Assembly: GCA_963712435.1 (NCBI GenBank)
Contig: CAVQIB010000013.1
Location: 248,001-312,000, forward strand
DNA length: 64,000 bases
Source: Rhodoplanes sp963712435
GTDB taxonomy: Bacteria > Pseudomonadota > Alphaproteobacteria > Rhizobiales > Xanthobacteraceae
Reading direction: 5' to 3'
In this document: positions 58,148-64,000 of the stretch, piece after piece
How positions within the stretch are numbered: position 1 is the first letter of the stretch
Layout: each line of letters begins with the position of its first letter
Translations under genes and position numbers: made by a program
Notes under the pieces: model-generated
Databases searched by the model: none
What the model saw: only the letters and a program-made list of their open reading frames with translations
Told to the model about the DNA's origin: nothing

Positions 58148-58771
58148 ATGCGGCTTCTGGTCGGGCTCGGCAATCCGGGTCAGCGCTACGCGGGCAACCG
58201 CCACAATGTCGGCTTCATGATCGCCGACGCGATCGCTCGCCGCCACGGCTTCTCACCCTGGCGGCGACGCTTCCATGGGCTCGTGGCCGAAGGCGATCTC
58301 GCGGGCGAGCGCGTCCTCCTGCTCAAGCCCGAGACCTACATGAACAATTCCGGCCGCGCGGTCGCCGAGGCTGCGCATTTCTACAAGATCGAGCCGGTCG
58401 ATCTTGTCGTGTTCCACGATGAGATCGACCTCCCGCCGGGAAGGGTCCGGGTCAAGGCCGGGGGCGGGACGGCCGGCCACAACGGCATCCGCTCGATCGC
58501 GGGGCATATCGGCACCGCCTTCCGCCGGGTGCGCGTTGGCGTCGGCCACCCCGGGGTGCGCGAACTCGTTGAGTATTACGTGCTCCAGGACTTCGCCAAG
58601 GCCGAGCGGGAGTGGGTCGAAACGGTGTGTGACACGATGGCCGAGAACGCCGCTCTGATCGCGAAAGGCGAGGATGCGAGCTTTCAGAACAAGGTTCATC
58701 TCGCAATGGAGGCCAAGGGCTTCTTCGTCCGCGGACAAAGACTTAAAGTCCGATCCGAAAGCAAATTCTAA
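58148..58771 (+). CDS. pth: peptidyl-tRNA hydrolase
   Basis: A 207-aa Pth that frees tRNA from peptidyl-tRNA dropped by ribosomes. Motifs: LVGLGNPGQRYAGNRHNVGF (catalytic His), LLKPETYMNNSGRAV, VVFHDEIDLPPGRVRVKAGG and GGTAGHNGIRSIAGHIG. Downstream of rplY, the usual pair. Confidence 0.95.
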   Translation: MRLLVGLGNPGQRYAGNRHNVGFMIADAIARRHGFSPWRRRFHGLVAEGDLAGERVLLLKPETYMNNSGRAVAEAAHFYKIEPVDLVVFHDEIDLPPGRVRVKAGGGTAGHNGIRSIAGHIGTAFRRVRVGVGHPGVRELVEYYVLQDFAKAEREWVETVCDTMAENAALIAKGEDASFQNKVHLAMEAKGFFVRGQRLKVRSESKF

Positions 58772-58952
58772 ACGACCCGGGCAGGCTTGAACAAAAACAC
58801 TGGAACAAGAAATCTGTGTCCAGGGAGCCCCTTAGATGGAAAGCGTCACGATCACGCCGGCCCGACGAGATCCTTGGACGAGCGCGCGTCGAGGCGGCGC
58901 GGCAGTCGAAGAGTTCATCGCGCTTTTTGGCCGAACGCGAAAAGCAACACGC

Positions 58953-59327
58953 ATGAAGAACGTGACGATTACGTTGGACGACGCCTTGGCGGCGTGGGCT
59001 GGCCTGGAGGCGGCCAGGTCTGGCAAGAGCTTGTCAAAGTATCTTGCCGACCTGCTTGAAGAGAAAAAGCTGGCGGCGAACCGAGACCGATCGGCCGGAC
59101 CGCGGGCTTGGCTTTCGCATCCGGGCTGGCCGTCGAGCGAGCAGCCGCTTCGACGTCGCGCAGAACTACACGAGACCTCTCGCGATCGGCCGGGTTTTCT
59201 TGGATTCGAACATCGCGCACTCCGTGATGGACGCGCGCGGATCGGCCAAGAGCCGTCGAGCAAGGGAGTGGCTCAGCCGACTGACAAAGACGCAGAGTCT
59301 GATCGTCAGCCCCCAGGTTCTGAATGA
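58953..59327 (+). CDS. ribbon-helix-helix antitoxin, 3' end uncertain
   Basis: The N-terminal about 45 aa read MKNVTITLDDALAAWAGLEA then ARSGKSLSKYLADLLEEKK, a typical CopG/RHH antitoxin paired with PIN toxins. ATG 58953 is chosen; the frame from 58836 has no support. After about 59150 the frame probably departs from the true one, because the adjoining PIN toxin reads in a different frame, so the given stop at 59327 may be false. An overlapping or coupled antitoxin-toxin pair is likely. Confidence 0.65.
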   Translation: MKNVTITLDDALAAWAGLEAARSGKSLSKYLADLLEEKKLAANRDRSAGPRAWLSHPGWPSSEQPLRRRAELHETSRDRPGFLGFEHRALRDGRARIGQEPSSKGVAQPTDKDAESDRQPPGSE

Positions 59328-59627
59328 AATCTACTGGTTCGCTTGCCGCGCAGTGTCCGAAAGTCCCGACCGCCGAACTGATGCGTTCGGCGGCGACTTC
59401 ATGCCCAGCTGCTTTCGCGCCCGGACGCGACAATCGCGCGAGAGGCCTTCACCATCGAAGAACGCTACCGCGTGTCGTGGTGGGATTGCCTCATCGTCGC
59501 GTCGGCGCTGGCAGCCTGTTGTCATTTGCTTCTCACGGAAGACAGGCAGCACGGCATGACGATTGATACGCTCACGATCCTCTGTCCGTTCCGCGCCACT
59601 TCTGTACAGGCGCTTTCCCCAGGTTGA
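59194..59627 (+). CDS. PIN-domain toxin (frame broken as given)
   Basis: About 143 aa after correction, start not determinable. Frame 1 gives VFLDSNIAHSVMDARGSAKS and SLIVSPQVLNEIYWFACR; frame 2 gives KVPTAELMRSAAT; frame 3 gives REAFTIEERYRVSWWDCLIV and LLTEDRQHGMTIDTLTILCP, ending at 59627. The acidic PIN residues (D in LDSN, E in NEIYW, D in WWDCL) are all present. Two +1 insertions (about 59350 and 59440) explain the frames. Lies 8 bp before ychF. Confidence 0.75.
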
Positions 59628-59635
59628 TAATCGCT

Positions 59636-60734
59636 ATGGGCTTCAAATGCGGCATTGTCGGCTTGCCCAATGTCGGCAAGTCGACGCTCTTCAACGCGCT
59701 GACCGCGACCGCGGCGGCGCAGGCGGCGAACTATCCGTTCTGCACGATCGAGCCGAATGTGGGGGAGGTCGCGGTGCCCGATCCGCGCCTCGACGCCCTC
59801 GCCCGCCTTGCCAAATCCGCCGTGATCGTGCCGACGCGTCTTGCCTTCGTCGACATTGCCGGTCTCGTGCGCGGCGCCTCCAAGGGGGAGGGGCTCGGCA
59901 ACCAGTTTCTCGGCAATATCCGCGAGGTCGATGCGATCGCGCATGTGGTGCGCTGCTTCGAGGATCGCGGACGTGACCCATGTGGAGGGCCATGTCGATC
60001 CCGTCGCCGATATCGAGACCGTCGAGACCGAGTTGATGCTCGCCGATCTCGACAGCCTCGAGCGGCGGGTCGATCTCCTGGAGAAGAAGGCGAAGACGGG
60101 CGACAAGGAGGCGAAGGAGATGCTCGCCCTTGTCGCCCGCGCGCTCGCCTTGCTGCGCGCCGGGAAGCCGGCCCGCCTCACCGACCGCCGCCCCGAAGAA
60201 GAGAAGACGTTCCGCCTGCTCGGCCTGCTGACCGCCAAGCCCGTGCTCTATGTGGCCAATGTGGACGAGGCCTCGGCTGCGACCGGCAACGCCTATTCGC
60301 GCGCGGTCGAGGAGCGTGCGAAAGCCGAAGGAGAGGGCGTGGTCGTCATCTCGGCGCAGATCGAGGCCGAGATCGCCGTGCTCCCGCCCGCCGACCGGGC
60401 CGACTATCTCGCCGCGATCGGCCTTGCCGAACCCGGGCTCAACCGGCTGATCCGCGCCGGCTATGCGCTGCTCGACCTGGTCACGTTCTTCACGGCGGGA
60501 CCGAAAGAGGCGCGCGCCTGGACGGTCACGCGGGGGACCCGGGCGCCGCAGGCGGCCGGCGCGATCCACACGGATTTCGAGCGCGGCTTCATCCGCGCCG
60601 AGACCATCGCCTATGACGATTATGTCGGGCTGGGCGGCGAGGCCGCGGCGCGCGACGCCGGCAGGTTGCGGCTCGAAGGCAAGGATTACGCGGTCGCCGA
60701 CGGCGACGTGATGCACTTCCGTTTCGCCACGTGA
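59636..60734 (+). CDS. ychF: ribosome-binding ATPase YchF (frame broken as given)
   Basis: 365 aa after correction, the normal length. A universally conserved Obg-family ATPase. Motifs: MGFKCGIVGLPNVGKSTLFN (P-loop), FVDIAGLVRGASKGEGLGNQ and FLGNIREVDAIAHVVRCF; in the next frame DVTHVEGHVDPVADIETV, VLYVANVDEA, and the TGS domain LDLVTFFTAGPKEARAW ending GDVMHFRFAT. A single extra C (GATCGCGG for GATGCGG) at about 59967 breaks the frame. ATG 59636 is the natural start. Confidence 0.92.
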
Positions 60735-60834
60735 GCTCGCGTCGAAATGCGGCCGAACTTGGCCGCAGACGCCGCAATTGAACCTTGTACACCGCCCGCC
60801 TGCTCCCTAACTACGGCTCAGCAGGAGGGCCGCC

Positions 60835-61281
60835 ATGGATGCGCTCAAACTCGTCGCAGTCGACCACGAGGACCTCGACGTGGTCGCGACCCATCTCCAG
60901 GACGCGGTGGTCAAGATTGGCGACATCCACTGGCGACCCAGTGAGAAGCGGCTGGTGATGGGCCTCAACCGGTTCGACTGGGAATGCGCTCTGTGCGGCC
61001 AGCCGCACTTCCAACGCCGCCGCACCGCGCTCCGTTTCGAGCGGGTCAATGCCTGCAAGTGCCGCAATATGAGCGCGCAGGACAAGGATATGGTCCTGAA
61101 CCTGCTGACGATCGAATTCGACCAGAAGGACTCCCCGAGCGGCAGCATCATGCTTCTTTTCTCCGGCGGTGCGGAGTTGCGCCTCGATGTCGAGTGCCTG
61201 GAGGCCGAGCTTGCCGACCTAGGCCCGGTATGGGATACGACCTGTTGTCCGGCGCACGAAGACGGCTTGAAGATCGCTTAA
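60835..61281 (+). CDS. DUF2948 family protein
   Basis: A 148-aa protein: LVAVDHEDLDVVATHLQDAV, VKIGDIHWRPSEKRLVMGLN, RFDWECALC, then RTALRFERV and GGAELRLDVECLEAELADLG. DUF2948 proteins are found just upstream of hisD in many alphaproteobacteria, as here. Function unknown. Confidence 0.88.
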   Translation: MDALKLVAVDHEDLDVVATHLQDAVVKIGDIHWRPSEKRLVMGLNRFDWECALCGQPHFQRRRTALRFERVNACKCRNMSAQDKDMVLNLLTIEFDQKDSPSGSIMLLFSGGAELRLDVECLEAELADLGPVWDTTCCPAHEDGLKIA

Positions 61282-61417
61282 AGCGCTTCCGTCGTTTGCG
61301 GCGTCCGACCGGTCCGGTGGCGGACCGACGCCCAAGCCCTTTTCGTTCCTGTAGTCCGGCTGCGGCGACCTGGGTGCCTCGACCTGGGCTTTGCGCTGGT
61401 TTTCGTGCCGACAGGCC

Positions 61418-62713
61418 ATGCCAATCCGATTGAACACGCGGGAAGCTGACTTCGACCAGCGGTTTCGCGCCTTCTTGACCACCAAGCGCGAGGCCTCGCT
61501 GGATATCGAGGCGACGGTCCGCGCGATCATCGCCGACGTGGTCGCCGGCGGCGACCGTGCGCTGATCGATCTCACCCGGAAATTCGACCGCGTCGACCTG
61601 TCCGACCGCGGCCTGCGCATCCCGCCGGCGGAGATTGCAGCGGCGCTCGATCGCTGCGGCGCTGCGCAGCTTGCGGCGCTCCGCCTCGCGCGCGACCGGA
61701 TCGAGGCCTATCACCGGCGACAGCTCCCGCGCGACGAGCGGTTCACCGACCCGATCGGGGTCGAACTCGGTCATCGCTGGCGCCCGGTGGCGGCGGCCGG
61801 CCTCTACGTGCCGGGCGGCACCGCGGCCTATCCGTCCTCGGTCCTGATGAACGCCGTGCCGGCGAAGGTCGCCGGCGTCGCGCGCCTCGTGATGGTGGTG
61901 CCGTCGCCGGACGGCGCGCTCAATCCGCTGGTGCTGGCGGCGGCGGGGCTCGCCGGCGTCGACGAGGTCTATCGCATCGGCGGCGCGCAGGCGGTTGCAG
62001 CGCTCGCCTATGGCACTGAGACGGTCGCGCCGGTCGACAAGATCGTGGGGCCCGGCAACGCCTATGTCGCGGCGGCGAAGCGGCTCGTCTTCGGCAAGGT
62101 CGGCATCGACATGATCGCCGGTCCTTCCGAGGTGCTGATCATCGCCGACCGCGAAGCCAATCCCGACTGGATCGCGGCCGATCTGCTCGCCCAGGCCGAG
62201 CACGACGTGGCCGCCCAGGCGATCCTCATGACCGACGATGACGAACTCGCGGAGAACGTCGAGCGCGCGGTCGCGGCGCAACTCGCCACGCTCCCGCGCG
62301 GCGAGATCGCCGCCGCCTCCTGGCGGGACTATGGCGCGATCATCCGCGTCGGGGGGCTCGACGAAGCCCCCGCGCTCGCCGATGCGCTTGCGCCCGAGCA
62401 TCTCGAAATCGTCGTGAGAAACGGCGAGCAGCTCGCCGAAGCGGTGCGCCATGCGGGAGCGATCTTCATCGGGCAGCATACGCCGGAAGCGATCGGCGAC
62501 TATGTCGCCGGATCGAATCACGTGTTGCCGACGGCGCGCTCGGCTCGCTTCTCCTCCGGGCTCGGCGTCCTCGATTTCATGAAGCGGACGGCGATCCTCA
62601 AATGCGGGCCGGACCAGCTCGCCGCGCTCGGCCCCGCCGCGATCGCGCTCGCCGAGGCCGAGGGACTCGATGCCCATGCACGCTCGGTCGCCATTCGGCT
62701 GAACGCGCGATGA
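61418..62713 (+). CDS. hisD: histidinol dehydrogenase
   Basis: A 431-aa zinc enzyme for the last two steps of histidine synthesis (histidinol to histidine, two NAD). Motifs: AAGLYVPGGTAAYPSSVLMN, IGGAQAVAALAYGTETV, KIVGPGNAYVAAAKRLVFG, DMIAGPSEVLIIAD, LLAQAEHDVAAQAIL, LAPEHLEIV and SGLGVLDFMKR. ATG 61418 (MPIRLNTREADFD) is preferred over the in-frame start at 61391. It overlaps the next gene by ATGA. Confidence 0.95.
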   Translation: MPIRLNTREADFDQRFRAFLTTKREASLDIEATVRAIIADVVAGGDRALIDLTRKFDRVDLSDRGLRIPPAEIAAALDRCGAAQLAALRLARDRIEAYHRRQLPRDERFTDPIGVELGHRWRPVAAAGLYVPGGTAAYPSSVLMNAVPAKVAGVARLVMVVPSPDGALNPLVLAAAGLAGVDEVYRIGGAQAVAALAYGTETVAPVDKIVGPGNAYVAAAKRLVFGKVGIDMIAGPSEVLIIADREANPDWIAADLLAQAEHDVAAQAILMTDDDELAENVERAVAAQLATLPRGEIAAASWRDYGAIIRVGGLDEAPALADALAPEHLEIVVRNGEQLAEAVRHAGAIFIGQHTPEAIGDYVAGSNHVLPTARSARFSSGLGVLDFMKRTAILKCGPDQLAALGPAAIALAEAEGLDAHARSVAIRLNAR

Positions 62714-63204
62714 CCGGCTCCGCCCAGCAAGCGAAATCGCCAAAACGGCTTGTCGGGATCACCCTGGACGAGGAGTCGCTCGATCCGGGCAGCCGTGACG
62801 TCGAGCATGAGCGGGAGGTCGCGATCTACGACCTGCTCGAGGACAATATGTTCGCGCCGGTTGGCCATCAAGGCGGGCCCTATCGCCTGCACCTCCTGCA
62901 TGCCGCGGATCGGCTGGTGTTCGATGTGCGGCTCGAGGACGAGGCGCCCGTCATCGCGCACTACATTTCGCTGACGCCGTTCCGACGCCTTGTGAAAGAC
63001 TATTTCATGATGTGCGAAAGCTACCATCAGGCCATCCGCTCGGCGAGCCCCAGCCAGATCGAGGCGATCGACATGGGCCGGCGCGGCCTGCACAACGAGG
63101 GATCGGAGCTCCTGATGGAGCGCCTGAAGAACAAGATCGACATGGATTTCGACACCGCGCGGCGACTCTTCACCCTGCTGACCGTGCTGCACTGGAAAAG
63201 GTGA
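62710..63204 (+). CDS. UPF0262 family protein
   Basis: A 164-aa protein of unknown function, conserved in alphaproteobacteria between hisD and the low-Mr phosphatase: LVGITLDEESLDPGSRDVEH, EREVAIYDLLEDNMFAPVG, YRLHLLHAADRLVFDVR and KDYFMMCESYHQAIRSASPS. The start overlaps the hisD stop. Confidence 0.92.
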   Translation: MTGSAQQAKSPKRLVGITLDEESLDPGSRDVEHEREVAIYDLLEDNMFAPVGHQGGPYRLHLLHAADRLVFDVRLEDEAPVIAHYISLTPFRRLVKDYFMMCESYHQAIRSASPSQIEAIDMGRRGLHNEGSELLMERLKNKIDMDFDTARRLFTLLTVLHWKR

Positions 63205-63210
63205 ACGGAC

Positions 63211-63678
63211 ATGGACGCGCCGACCCGCGCTGGGCTTCCCCACGCGGTTCTGTTCGCCTGCGCGCAAAACTCCGTGCGCTCGCCGATGGCCGCAGCCATG
63301 TTCCGCCGGTTGTTCGGCCAGATCAGCTATGCCCGCTCGGCCGGCGCCCGCAAAGGCGAGGCGGACCCGTTCGCCGTCGCGGTGATGGACGAGATCGGCA
63401 TCGATCTCACCAAGCATCGGCCGCGCACCTTCGAGGAGCTGGAAGACCTGGACGGACTGAACTTCGATCTCATCGTGACGCTGTCGCCCGAGGCGCATCA
63501 TCGCGCGCTCGAAATCACGCGCGCGCTCGCGGTCGATGTCGAGTACTGGCCGACCAACGATCCGACCATTACCGAAGGCAGCCGCGAGCAGCGGCTCGAC
63601 GGTTACCGCGCGCTGCGCGATCAGCTGATGGCGCGCATCAAAAAACGTTTTGGCTGGCGTCCCGGCGGCAACGAGTAG
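63211..63678 (+). CDS. low-molecular-weight phosphatase family protein
   Basis: A 155-aa protein with the arsenate reductase/LMW-PTP loop FACAQNSVRSPMAAAM (CxxNxxRS) and the acid-loop region YWPTNDPTITEG. Annotated in relatives as a tyrosine phosphatase or ArsC-like protein; the true substrate is unknown. Lies 7 bp after the UPF0262 gene, forming hisD-UPF0262-phosphatase ahead of infA. Confidence 0.88.
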   Translation: MDAPTRAGLPHAVLFACAQNSVRSPMAAAMFRRLFGQISYARSAGARKGEADPFAVAVMDEIGIDLTKHRPRTFEELEDLDGLNFDLIVTLSPEAHHRALEITRALAVDVEYWPTNDPTITEGSREQRLDGYRALRDQLMARIKKRFGWRPGGNE

Positions 63679-63836
63679 CGTGTTCCTTGATTGCGCCGAC
63701 GTCATCCCAAGCCATCGGCCGTTGTCGTCTCGCATTGTTTCCGGTAGGGTCCGCGCCCGACCTTCGAGGGGGCGCTCGCGGCGGACGCGAAGACCGTTGG
63801 CAGCCGCTCCAAGTCCGGCTGAGCGATGGACCGCGT

Positions 63837-64000
63837 ATGGCCAAAGAAGAACTGCTGGAGTTTCCCGGCGTCGTGACGGAATTGCTTCCGAACGCCACTT
63901 TCCGAGTCAAGCTCGAGAACGGCCACGAAATCACCGCCCACACCGCGGGCCGCATGCGCAAGAACCGCATCCGCGTGCTCGCCGGCGACAAGGTGCTTGT
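63837..64000 (+). CDS. infA: translation initiation factor IF-1 (partial, runs off window)
   Basis: The first 54 codons of IF-1, an S1/OB-fold factor for the 30S initiation complex: MAKEELLEFPGVVTELLPNA, TFRVKLENGHEITAHTAGRM, RKNRIRVLAGDKV. The usual length is 72 aa, so the 3' third is beyond the window end. Confidence 0.97.
   Translation, partial: MAKEELLEFPGVVTELLPNATFRVKLENGHEITAHTAGRMRKNRIRVLAGDKVL

Overview
The window is high-GC DNA from an alphaproteobacterium, most likely Hyphomicrobiales of the Bradyrhizobiaceae/Xanthobacteraceae type. The placement is inferred from gene order and families: DUF2948-hisD-UPF0262-low-Mr phosphatase-infA, lgt-midA-pgeF, an aspartate aminotransferase of the rhizobial type, DUF992, paired XdhC genes, a fluoroacetate-dehalogenase-like enzyme close to the Rhodopseudomonas one, and several palindromic repeat families typical of these genomes. 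No rRNA, tRNA, CRISPR, phage or insertion sequence was seen.

Layout. 1-9 kb: XdhC pair, Zn alcohol dehydrogenase, sirtuin, a small Cys-rich secreted protein, an EF-G-like GTPase, a DUF992 protein and aspartate aminotransferase, with palindromic repeats in the gaps. 9-12 kb: a Tat-exported patatin and a repeat-rich gap with three short tandem repeats. 12-18 kb: a TetR regulator with a tripartite-type RND pump, followed with ATGA overlap by a phosphopantetheinyl transferase. 18-24 kb (minus strand): an SPFH protein translationally coupled to a PvdE/SyrD-like peptide-export ABC transporter, a small membrane protein, a DUF697-like protein and a YejA-like binding protein. 24.8-36.7 kb: a trimodular NRPS (C-A-T-E-C-A-T-C-A-T-TE) and its MbtH partner. 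36.8-40.2 kb: a ParA/DUF697-like pair and a bufferin-type RiPP operon (bufA-bufB-bufC). 40-64 kb: mostly housekeeping genes (cysE, mutL, rsmD, an RNA pseudouridine synthase, tadA, purD, prs, pgeF, midA, lgt, ubiK, rplY, pth, ychF, hisD, infA), interspersed with three toxin-antitoxin type pairs and a putative fluoroacetate dehalogenase.

How the genes fit together. The PPTase (carrier activation), NRPS, MbtH-like protein (A-domain partner) and cyclic-peptide-type exporter supply the core functions for making and exporting a short peptide whose first residue is epimerised to D. The product is unknown and no receptor or tailoring enzyme is visible. The three A domains share near-identical flanks around a variable ~460-bp core: modules 1 and 3 carry one core type and module 2 another, which looks like subdomain exchange. 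The bufferin operon next door is a second, ribosomal, metallophore-like system.

Quality caveat. About 22 single-base insertions and one deletion break conserved genes outside the NRPS (purD 6; adaptor 3; pseudouridine synthase 3; tadA, HEPN and PIN 2 each; ychF, pgeF, a patatin and a membrane protein 1 each; midA one deletion), and more lie inside the NRPS. Because purD, tadA and ychF are hit and every corrected gene has a normal length, most of these are probably sequence errors rather than real pseudogenes.
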